Origin: Cryptomeria japonica
Taxonomy: Eukaryota; Streptophyta; Pinopsida; Cupressales; Cupressaceae
NCBI RefSeq assembly: GCF_030272615.1
Contig: NC_081409.1
Span: 470,514,573 to 470,574,572 of the forward strand
Direction of reading: 5' to 3'
Length of the DNA: 60,000 nucleotides
The notes beneath the pieces are model-generated. The model was not told the DNA's origin. It was given only the letters and a program-made list of their open reading frames with translations, and did not search any database. The position numbers and the translations under genes were made by a program. The number at the start of each line of letters is the position of its first letter. Position 1 is the first letter of the stretch. Below are positions 25,551 to 35,861 of the stretch, one piece after another.

Positions 25551-26808
25551 TGTATACACATAAAAATGGCTATGAGCGATTAAATAAATATTATATATTT
25601 ATTTAATAATTATTCTTCTATTAAAATAGTTAATTTGAAAATATTAATTTATTTAATTCATTTCCTGTCTTTCTATTAATTAATATTTTATTAATTAATT
25701 CATCTATCCTATTCCTCTAAAATAATTAAATATCAAATATTTAATTATTCCTCTAATTAATTAAATTTCTAATATTTAAGTATCTCCTTCAATCAATTAA
25801 ATATCTAATATTTAATAGTTAATCTCCTATCCTATAGTCTCAAATATTAAATAATTTCTTAAATTATTTAATCTTTCTTTTCCAACTCACCTTCCATCTC
25901 CACTTCATCTTTCCTTTGCTAACTCATCCATCATGTGGCTAAATTAATTCAACAAATTCAAATAAATAAAACATTTATTAGCCACTTATCTTCAACCTCT
26001 AAATATAATGAAATATTGTGTACATAAACATATTTCATAACCTTCTTCTATATTGTCTCCAACACCCCCTACATCTTAGGAAGGACTTGAGTCCACTTGT
26101 CCTCTCATGCCTAAATTTTCTCCAACCATCCCTAGATTCCCTCAGTCAGCAACCTAGTCAAGGTGAGATGAGTGACACTTGTCTTCTCCTTCCCCCTTTC
26201 TCTTAACCTTCACCTTTTCTCACAGCCATCCAAATCTGCATATCTGATCATGACCGTTGATCTAAGCCTCATCTCATCCTCTCAAGGTCTATAAAATCAA
26301 GAGCTTCAGTTGAGAGAGAGTTAGACTTCAAGTGCATTTTCAAGCAAATCATTTGTAAAACTTATGCATCCGTGAGTTTTAATCTTGAAGTAATTTAGCA
26401 ATTAGCATTTTAACATAATCATTTTAGTATAATCATGTAGTATTGCATATCATAGTGTAGCTAGGAAATCGGAAATCATCAAAGCAAATATCAATAATAG
26501 CTCAATCACAAAAGCAGATTGCAATGATCAATCCTAACACACTCAATAGAGACATGAAAGCAAAACATTCAAAATTAAAACTAAGCAAACTAGATGCAGA
26601 TTCGAATGTCTCCTTCATGCGGCTCCATTGTCCTTCTTTCTTCTCCAAATAGCCTTTGTTTGTGGATCTCACCTTCAAGTGCACACACATGAGATGAAAG
26701 CAAGTAAATAAGATATTGGCACAAGAGTACTCGAAGTGTGATTGATTTGACAAAGTGATTAGAAATTCGATAATCTGATTATTAGATTGAGATTGAAGAA
26801 ATTCATCC

Positions 26809-26822
26809 AATTTATAGATAAA
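26809..26822 (-). promoter_or_regulatory. Putative LTR TATA box (3' LTR copy)
   Basis: On the minus strand this reads TATCTATAAATTGG. The same sequence is in the 5' LTR near 38288-38301, where it would drive genomic RNA starting about 30 bases further left. Confidence 0.5.
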
Positions 26823-27487
26823 TTGGAGAAATGATCAAATTAGCATGATTCAATTCAAATGGAAATTGCAAATCAATATGACAAATTATGACAAATTTGC
26901 ACTTTCTATGCAAAATTGATTGATTGATAATTTATGACAAAATTATGACAACTTTCTATGTCAAAATTGATTGATTGTCAATTATGACAAATTATGACAA
27001 ATTGAAATGTCATTCCCATGAAATTAGGAGAAAAATAAGAGAAAATTGAATTAGAAATTAGAAAATTAGAAAATTAGAAAAAGAGGAAAATTAGGAATTA
27101 AGAAATTAGGTGAATTAATTAATAATTTGTCATTTATAACAATTAGCCAATTAAATGAACATTTAATTGTGATGAGAAGACTTAGGATAAATAAATAATT
27201 TATTAATCCTAAAGGGAAAAATGACAAACAAGGTTAAATGATTAAATCACGAAACCCTAGAAGATGAATTAGCAATGCAAAGATGACAATTAGGTCTTGA
27301 TGAAAGATAATTGATATCGATTTGATTTTGATTAACAAAGGACCAATGTGATAAATGATTTAATTGATAAACATTTGAAATTGGTTGACAAATTGACCAA
27401 TATTGATAAAGAGACCAAATTGATATGCGCCAATTGACGAGGAACAATGACAAATTGATCCAAATTGACATAATTGAGACAGACAAT

Positions 27488-27634
27488 GATCGATGACAAA
27501 TTAATCGCAAAATGACAAGATTGAAAAGAGGAAAAGGATCGATGACAAAATAGATTGCAAGACGACAAGATTGAAAATGACCACGATCGATGACAAATTG
27601 ATCACAAAATGACAAGATCGATAAGAGGACAAAA
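27488..27634 (-). repeat. Three 48-49-bp direct repeats in LTR U3
   Basis: Units begin GATCGATGACAAA at 27488, 27537 and 27585, and recur in the 5' LTR at about 38979, 39028 and 39076. They lie upstream of the LTR TATA box, as enhancer repeats do; function is inferred. Confidence 0.65.
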
Positions 27635-27919
27635 CCCTAATTAGGATTGACGATGTCTAAAATGATGACAAATGAGCATGCACATTGATGCGACAGGATA
27701 AAATCGATCAAAATCATGATTGGATAGTGTTGTCGACAAGACCAAATTTGAGAGTGAGATGAATGAAGAATGCAGAAGAAGGACTCAATGCTCGCAAATG
27801 ATAAAAACCAAGTGCATGACATAGGAGAAATGTTAATGCGATGCAAAAACCTAAAATGAGGCAATGCGCAAATGTTAAAGTATGATCCTGCAAGCGTTGA
27901 CCATTTTTAGGTGTCTACA

Positions 27920-27934
27920 TTTTGCCCCTCTTTG
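27920..27934 (-). other. Polypurine tract of the PMD element
   Basis: On the minus strand, AAAGAGGGGCAAAA directly precedes the LTR start TGTAGACACC. It sets the element's orientation. Confidence 0.75.
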
Positions 27935-28193
27935 AGACAATGCGATTTTAAGCGTTGTTTCAAAGAACAGTAATGAAAATGCCCCAAACAATGACAATGA
28001 CATATGCATGCCCCCTCGAGGAATTGGCCGGAAACATGCAGAAAATAGGCCAATTGATCGATAAAAATGATAGGATCGAACGGACTGATAATTGGATATC
28101 AGATGCATGAAGGACAAGCAATTAATGACACAAAATACCATGACCAACATAAGATGGAGAGGGTGCACGTCCATCTATGTACTGACAAAGATC

Positions 28194-28200
28194 TATAAAT
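28194..28200 (+). promoter_or_regulatory. Putative TATA box of the antisense PMD gene
   Basis: TATAAAT lies 83 bases before the ATG at 28283 and outside the LTR, so the antisense gene appears to have had its own promoter. Transcription would start around 28225-28230. Confidence 0.5.
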
Positions 28201-28282
28201 GAGACCAAGAGAGTGAAAATTGCTCATTTGCACTAGCCCAAGAGGAGAATTTGTTGCTCTAGAAAAGGACAATTGCAGAGAG

Positions 28283-30547
28283 ATGGCGAACATTCCAATG
28301 GTAGATCAACTCAGAGAACATGTACACACATTCAGATGACCGGACGACGTGGGAGCAGTGGTATGTATCTCAAAAACCCATGTTTTCAATTTTATGAATT
28401 TGACTTGCTTGCGGGACATTGCGGGGCCCACAGGGGATGCAAAAAGGGACTCATGCGCTTGTGTAGGGTGAATCCTGTGCTTGTGTAGGGTCTTCTATGC
28501 TTGTGTAGGGAGACATAGGTGCAGGTTACATGACACAGGTGCAGGACTTGTCACACAGGCGCAACTGTGCATTGGGAACTCAATTTAGATCAAAAACAGC
28601 ATGCAAATTATCCGAAAAGGGGGGATAAGGGTAGGATAGGTCAGAATAGCTTAGAAACACCCTGATTTGGATATGAAAATGAGGAAATGCAACCCATAGG
28701 AGAAAACCCTAAAACTGACAAAATATGCCCCAATTGTGATGCAGAGTCGACAGTATCCATTGATCACACGGGAGAACCGACCTGACTGCTTCATGCTACG
28801 ACATAGACTTAGGAGCACGGACAAAGATACATTAGCAGGACTGGGGATATACTCAGTCACATTCATGCCCGAGATTAGGGCAAACATAGGACTGCTTACC
28901 GCATTGGCAGAGCGATGGCATTCAGAGACCTCCTCCTTCCATTTGGCGACTGGAGAGGTGACTGTGACACTGGAGGATGTATGGCGTATCCTCCGCATTC
29001 CGATTCATGGAGAGATGGTAGAGTACAACCCAATGACAGGGAGAGATGCATTGTGCAGATTATTTGAGTGTGATGCAGATGATCTGGATATCATGGAGAG
29101 AGAGATTGGTTGGGAGACCATGGCATCAGAGTATGATCGACAATACGTGGTGATAGCAGTGGTGATAGCATGTCTACTAGCAGGAGACAGACAAGGAAAT
29201 GGATTCCCTATTGGATGGGGAAGAGTGCTAGAGCGGATGGCAACAAAGGGGATGGTGTATGCATGGGGACCATGTGTACTGGCTATGCTGTATTTTCAGT
29301 TGCATCAGATAGCATATCAGGGAGTACAGACATTGAGCTGTGGAGTCACATTGCTACAGTTATGGGCATTTGAGCACATATCCATATGTCAACTGATTAC
29401 AGAGAGACAGGTAGTACCACACCAACCATATGTGTATTTCTATGCAGGAGCACTGAGACAGGGGCCGTTTGGATACATATTGTATTAGTGACATGAGCTA
29501 GACAGATTGAGAGAGTTCATATGGAGGCCATATTGTGATTGTCTGGGATGGTCAGATGATAGTGAGGAGCTACCATATTGTAGATAGGAGAGGTACCTAA
29601 TTGGGTGACCAGTGAATCGCCAAAGAGTGATTGAGTTGTACCTACCAGAGAGAGTCAGACGACAGTTTGGAGAGAGCCAAGATGTACCTAGGAGGACTGC
29701 ACACTTTTCCCGATCTCACAGAGAGACGAGTCAGTGGGGGAGTATGATTCAGCCACACATAGCATATGTTGACTTCTCACAGCTACAGCAGAGACAGTGG
29801 GATTGGAGATCAGATGTAGCGGATGCTGGGATGACAGAGGAGTATGAGAGATGGTTTGCATGACAGCGGCCAGTGCCATTGACAGATCCGGACATTCCAG
29901 TACCGAGGCGACAGGAGGACTTCCCACTCGCTAGAGAGGAGGATGGAGATGATGAGGATGAGGAGGATGAGGGTGGTGATGAGGATGAGGAGGATGACAA
30001 GGACAGAGATGAGGAGGGGGATGATGAGGATGAGCCAGATTCAGGTGAGCATGAGGCATTGCAGGATATACCCATAGAGCCGGAGACAGCTAGCATAGAG
30101 GAGATGCAGATATGCAGGGCTACCATAGCGAGTCAGGATGATCACATTGTGACTTTAGAGAGAGAGCATGAGCAGTTTAGAGCAGAGATAGCCAGACTCA
30201 CAACGGCTTGAGATATAGTGATAGCTCAGGCACAGCGAGAGGAACAAAGAGTCACTGAGTACATTGGGTCAATTCGGGATGCCAGTGCATGCGAGATGGC
30301 ACAGATGGTGGTAGAGACCGGAGAGGAGATATGCCATTGGAGGACACTATATGAGAGTGCAGTTCCACTAGAGCAAAGAGCAGCTTCATATCGGGCACAA
30401 TCGAGGACAGAGAGCAGGGCACGCTCTCGGAGGTCATTGAGCAGCATGGGGGTGAGTGGACCTATGAGACCACCACAGCCAGGACTAGAAGGGACATCAT
30501 CTGTGAGACATGGTAGGGATGAGGAGGACAGAGGGAGCACCCAGTGA
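28283..30547 (+). pseudogene. Plant mobile domain (PMD) gene, antisense in LTR element, stop-ridden
   Basis: PMD proteins in plants include MAIN and MAIL1 (genome integrity and silencing) and many transposon-carried copies. Two exons are proposed. Exon 1 (28283-28360) begins MANIPMVDQLREH. A 384-base intron starts GTATGT (28361) and ends TGCAG (28744), phase 0. Exon 2 (28745-30547) continues in the same frame. Exon 2 holds the PMD core at 28880-29480, with LTALAERWH, FHLATGE, VTLEDVWRILRIPIHG and the WGRVLERMA region. An Asp/Glu-rich tract (29940-30045), a coiled-coil-like part and an Arg/Ser-rich tail (SRTESRARSRRS) follow. Seven in-frame stops (28337, 29486, 29489, 29585, 29606, 29861, 30209) interrupt it, all TGA or TAG, without any frameshift. 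That fits CGA/CAG decay of a formerly open gene of about 625 codons. Confidence 0.8.
28361..28744 (+). other. Probable intron of the PMD gene, with ~21-bp repeats
   Basis: Donor GTATGT and acceptor TGATGCAG flank a stretch with stops in the coding frame, and both junctions fall on a codon boundary. Inside, the CTTGTGTAGGG motif recurs at 21-22-base spacing (28455-28510), then GACACAGGTGCAG-type units (28515-28570). Confidence 0.55.
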
Positions 30548-31631
30548 TAGAGGCATGTGCTCCTTATGATGGACAGATGTAGTTTGATATTTTGTAGTCA
30601 GCTTGCGGGCCATACTTAGGACAAACAGTCCAATTTTGTACTCCGATATTATTGTGACATATGATTTGATATGTATCGAGATGATGGGATGCAATGTGTT
30701 ATGACTTATATGATTTTCCATGTATGGATGGCTTATGCACTGTTTATTGTGGAACATGTATGGATGTTTTTTTTTTTTTGATGCATTGATATTATGAAAT
30801 GGATAAAATGCTTGATGTGATGCTTGATATAGTGCAAATGTACTAACCAAATGGATGCAGGATGCAGCATATGTGTGTGGAAAAAATCGGAGCACTAGAC
30901 CGAACTGACTATCCAAACTAACGGAAGAAATGTTAGTAAGAAGAAAATGAGACGGAGGATAGGTAGAGACAAAGAAAAACTTGCTTTCAGTAATGCACTT
31001 TGTAGGTGAGAACCTTTATTTTAATGTAGCAAAATGGATGCGTAACATCATGGCATTGAAGGCCAGAGCTGAAATGCAACCCTTTTTGCAAAAGATAGAC
31101 ACATTGCAGACAAACAGCAATCACAACAACAAAAAAAGAAAGGGACCATGAACCATCCCGGTCACTCCAAATCACTCAGTGACATCATCGAGCAACATAG
31201 GAACATGATCGAAGATAAATCAATAAATGATAAGACTCGCTAATTCCAACAAATCAAACAAACATCTTGATCTTCATTGTCAAAAGTTGAAAGTGTTGAT
31301 AGGACGATCATGTTGTCTGATTTCAGGACATGCGGTACCCCGTCTAAGACAGGACACAGTCTGGTTTCGAGAATACCACACCCTGTATAAGACCCATGAT
31401 AGTAGTGATAAGGACAAATGATTTTGAGGTTGATTGATATGACAATTTTGACCAGTATGAATGTCTGGTTTGATTGAAAAGTTCATATGTTTAAGCGTGA
31501 TTTCATTAAAGCGCAGTGTTGGATTGCATGTCATTGGAAGGATACTCAGTGATTTGTCTATGCACAGAGGGATCATTTATGTTTTGCTTTGTTTTTTGGA
31601 TTTTAATGTTTTGAAATGTTTTTGTGTTCAT
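30548..31631. other. Non-coding interior of the PMD element
   Basis: The 3' flank of the PMD gene. No domain or repeat boundary seen; a T10 run lies near 30770. Confidence 0.5.
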
Positions 31632-32007
31632 TTTTTCAGGACTTTATTTGACTTTTTTGGATTATTTCAGGACATTTTTCAATTTTTATTTTTTTTTGGA
31701 TTTATTTCAGGACATTTTTCAATTTTATTTGAATTATTTCGGGACATTTTTCAATTTTTTTTGAGATTTTTTTCAGGACATTTTTCAATTTTTTTGAATT
31801 ATTTCAGGACATTTTTCAATTTTTTTGAATTATTTCAGGACACTTTTCAATTTTTATGATTTTTGAATTATTTCAGGACATTTTTCAATTTTTTTTGAAT
31901 TATTTCAAGACATTGTTCAATTTTTTTGAATTATTTCAGGACATTTTTCAATTTTTTTGAATTATTTCAGGATATTTTTCAATTTTTTTGGATTATTTCA
32001 GGACATT
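31632..32007 (+). repeat. 31-bp minisatellite (about 12 copies)
   Basis: Units of the form GGACATTTTTCAATTTTTTT followed by GAATTATTTCA repeat with small length changes. The 132-codon ORF across it is only repeat translation. It lies between the sense ORF and the antisense PMD gene. Confidence 0.9.
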
Positions 32008-32915
32008 ATATGATTTTTAGGGATTTTTTATGATTTTGCCCCCAATGTCTAGCAAGGCAAGGAATATGATAGATGAATAAATAGGCTTTCTAAAATGTTG
32101 GTGGATAGAGGGAAGACAAAGGCCTTTTATTATGGAGACAATACAGATGCAATTTTCAAGGGCTATTGCGTGATGGGACTAGAGACTGGATATGACAATG
32201 TAAAGCAGGAACATGGCATGAGGGACATGTCAAGAGGTTTTTGAAACCATGTTTAAGTTTTGTGTCCTTATGTCAGATCAAGATCAAGGAACAAAAAGAG
32301 AGTGTATGGAGAGTGATAAGATATGGATAAGGGGCACGGACTAAAGGTCGAGGTAGGATACGGGATAGTGGCAGAAAGTTGCAATAAGCCAGGGAATATG
32401 GATGAAAGGTTGTAATAAGCAAATGGATAAATGACCAAAAGCTATGATAGACTAAAAGCCGCAAACAAGATGCATGATGCTCATGAAGATCGTCAGCCTT
32501 GTCAAGATCAAAGGTGGAAAGAGGAAATTGGACATGAGGGACGATAGGATATGAAGGGTAATGACATGGTATGATAGGATAATGAAGGGCAATAGGATAT
32601 TGAGGAAACCTGCCCCCAAGTGTGGTGTGCAAGAAGTTCATAAATTACACATGACGCCTGTTTGCCAGGTTTTCATCATAGTACTTGCCCAAGGCGCCTG
32701 TTTGCCAGGTTTTCACTAGTGGACGAATTATTTTTGCTTTACTTTTTTTTTTCTTTTTCTTTTTCTTTTTTTTCTCACTTTTTTTTTTTGTATTTTGACT
32801 TTTTCAATAGAAGATGGACACATGATAGGGGATGGAAGAGGGACTCAAGCGTCTTTTTTTTTTTTTGTTCGATAGTAGCCTTGAAAAAAATGGACCATGA
32901 CCTTTAAAAGTATGC
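32008..32915. other. Non-coding spacer of the PMD element
   Basis: Contains pyrimidine runs near 32741-32800 and 32851-32866 and no recognisable frame. Confidence 0.5.
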
Positions 32916-35858
32916 TCAAAGATGTTGGTAGGATAAGGACATGGAAAAAGAGATGAAATTGAGGCAAGGATTTATGCAAAGGATTGGACCAGAGGGATGG
33001 AAGGATGGAAAATATGCATTGGATAGGGTATTGGGAGAATTGGGCTTCACTGGATGGAAATGTTGGCAAGATTGACATTGGCACACACCTTGAGGGGTGA
33101 TGGACTGAAGGAGGAAAATGGATCTTAGATTGTGAGATTTGGATGGAGGAAAGGCTATGGATTTTGGGACATAAGGGCCCAAAATGGATGAAGAAGGTGA
33201 TGGAGGAACAAATTTGAGAGGGTTGGATGGAGGAATAGCAACTTTCGATGCCAGGTTGGATGTTTCTTTAGGCTTTTGTGCTTCAAGTAGCCGCTTAGGG
33301 ATCCACATGGTTTTTGATTTTTCATGCTTTTGTGGTTCCTTGGAGTGCATTGCTTACCCAAGGGATTTAGGAACCCATATAGATTTTAACTTTTGTTTTT
33401 GAGCAATGGGCCTTTGTGGCCTTTTGGATATTTCTTTTTCTTTATAGATCATATTGTTCTTTGTTTTTACATGTCGATTATATTGGACATATTGATCCTT
33501 GAATACATGTGGATTTCTAGACTTATGACTTTTATACTTGGCATCCAAATTGCTTGGAGGGGGAAAGGAATGCATGGATGGATATGAATGAAATGGACTT
33601 CTTTTGGATGGATGAAATTTACTCAAGGATGTGTGCCTTTGTTGACCTTGCATAGAGGACGAAGGAATATAAGGACCTAAGATGGATGGAAGGTATGAAG
33701 GGGAAGGGATATGTTTTGATTTTAATGGAGGGATACCAACGTCTTGAGAGTGAGTTATGTAGACATGACCCTTAAGATCTTCTTTGATATGGAGGGGTTC
33801 TTTCTCATGAAGGTCTACTCCTTTTCCTTTATGAATATCTTGACTTGTAGGATACTCTTTTCTTTGGGAAGAAGACGTGAGTCCATTATGAGGTGGATAT
33901 GATATGAGAGAAATAATGAGATCTTGAAGTGGATCAGATTTCACCAAAGTGGAAGAACTCATTATGCATGTCGAGGGTTCATGAACATCTTGCACTGACA
34001 TGTTAGAATCATGAGGGGGATTAGGATCATGAGGGGGACTAGGATTTTGTAGTGGACATGGTTCAATGACAGGCTCTTCAAGAGATGGAATGGGAGAAAT
34101 AATGGGATCATCAAAAGAAATGCGATCTTGGAGTGTATATGGAGCATTAAGACAAGGAGATGGAGGAACAAGTGGATCTTGTGGAGGATCTGAAGGAATG
34201 ATAGGGTCTTGTGTTGGAAATGAATTTGGAAGGATACTTTGATCTTGACAAGGAGGAAGATCATTGGATTCCTCTTTAAAGGTTCTTTTCTCTTGACTTT
34301 TAATGGAATCATCGGAAAAGATGGAAGGGATATCTTGAATGTCAATGGGATTTGAAAGGACATTTTTTTCATGAAATGGAATGGGATCGTTTGGGATTGG
34401 ATGGACTGGGATATCTTGATCTTGCTCGGGGAATGGAGTGTCAATAGGACTTTGGATAGGATGGACAAGAATAGGGGAATCATCATGAGTGTCTGGGAAC
34501 ATGGGGTTCTGGTCAACAATTGGATGGGATGATAAGGTTTGATCTTGATCTGTTTTAAGACACGTTTCTTCATGCTCTAAATTATCCTCTTGACATGAGG
34601 TTGGACTTTGGATATGCATGGGGGATTCTGACAAGGGATCAATGTTTTGGCATGAAGGAAATGCACTTTGAACATTTGTGATGGATTCTGGCAAGGAATC
34701 AATGCTTGAACATGAGGAAGAGGGACTTCGAATGGGGTCCTCTAAAACAGGTAATGGCAATAAAGTGCATGGTGGCATTGGCTCTTATATTTCTGAAACA
34801 TGACAAGGATGTGCATCATGAATTGGATTATCATGGCAATCAATTATGGATAGCCCTTGGGTAATTTCATCCTAGGGTGTATTGTTTGATGAGGACAATA
34901 TGGAAGGTTCTTGTGAAACTTCTAGAGGTGTAGGGATAGATGCCACTGGAGAGTCAATTTGCTTGTGGGGGGATGAGGCATTGCTAGACATAAGTGTATT
35001 ATCTTTATCTTCTTCAAAGAACTCACTTGGTAGGTTCCTTAAGAGCCTTGCAATAAAGCCACCTTTCTTTCGAGGTTTTGACATGGTTGTATCTGGAATT
35101 TGAACTTGTTTGGCAAGGAGTTGGTTCTGGTTTGATGTCATGTTTTGATATTGGACTTGGTTCAATTGTTCAGACATGTTTGAAACTTGGGTTGGTGTGT
35201 GCTGCAACCTTTGTTTTTTAATGTTTGGTTGTGGTTGTTGACATTGATATGTTGATTGAACTTGTTGATATTCCACCATTGGTTGAACCATTTGTGGACA
35301 TTGTATAGTTGGTTGGACATATTGTTGAAATTGGACCATTGGTTGTATTCATTGTATATGTTGAACAATTGGTTGAACCATTAGTTGTATTGGTTGAAAA
35401 TCTAATTGATAGTAAACACCTTCTTGTTCTTGTTGTGGAGGCACATAATGTTGAAATTGTTGTTGTCTCTTTTCTTGAAATTGTTTCATCATCTCTATTT
35501 GTGAGAGGAGAGCTGGTATGTCTGATCATTCAAGAAGAGATCTTACATCAATTGGCTCAATCTTTGGATTTTGACCTGGAAATTTTTGAAACATTTTGGA
35601 CATTTGTGATCTATTCTTCTCAATTTTTTTCACTCTTTTTTCCAAAATCTCATTTTCTTGAGCTAGCTTCTCCTCTAGTTTTTGTATTTGGAGACTTGTT
35701 TCATCATAAAAAGTTTGATCAATGTTGCTTTGTTGTTGGGTTGGATATAATTGTGATTGCCTTGGATTAAAATTAGATTGCATTGTCAGTTGATACATCA
35801 AACTTTGTTGCATCATTGGTGCTTGGAACCTTGTTTCAATAGACATGTCACTATGCAA
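32916..35858 (-). pseudogene. Long Pro/Ser/Gln-rich sense ORF of the PMD element
   Basis: One minus-strand frame is kept for about 980 codons with only five stops (35526, 35349, 34872, 34785, 33354) and no frameshift. The N-terminal part has a short coiled coil (QIQKLEEKLAQENEILEKRV). A Gln-rich tract (35160-35500) of MVQPMVEYQQVQ-type repeats and a basic patch SKPRKKGGFIARLL follow. A long Pro/Ser/Asp-rich low-complexity region with many QDP/IP repeats comes next. The C-terminal region holds LGPYIP, SIWVPKSLG, TMWIPKRLL and LGPYVP, i.e. two copies each of LGPY(I/V)P and W(V/I)PK. No zinc knuckle, protease or polymerase motif is visible. I do not recognise a family. Its position after the leader on the sense strand suggests it replaced or preceded gag; a structural role is possible but unproven. 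The exact start is unclear. Confidence 0.65.
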
Positions 35859-35861
35859 TGC

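Larger units (their letters stand above)
26456..27919 (-). repeat. 3' LTR of the PMD element
   Basis: Starts TGTAGCTAGGAAATC and ends GGTGTCTACA. It is 1,464 bases and near-identical to the 5' LTR apart from scattered substitutions and two small indels around 27060-27140. Frames on its minus strand are repeated in the other LTR and carry no domain. Confidence 0.95.

Noticed and set aside
27247-27864. Minus-strand ORFs of 75-122 codons repeated at 38738-39355
   Set aside because: They are the two LTR copies of the PMD element; the frames come from GACAAATTGA-type repeats.
29749-30126. Ser-rich 125-codon ORF opposite the PMD gene
   Set aside because: It is the complement of the Asp/Glu-rich tract (GATGAGGA repeats read as Ser codons).
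28283-30547. PMD gene as a resident host gene
   Set aside because: It lies between a perfect LTR pair with target duplication, within a nest of elements, and carries seven stops; it is element cargo.
31461-31859. 132-codon Phe-rich ORF
   Set aside because: Mostly translation of the 31-bp T-rich minisatellite.
35309-35770. 153-codon Val/Leu-rich plus-strand ORF
   Set aside because: Antisense of the Gln-rich part of the sense ORF (CAA read as TTG); no independent support.
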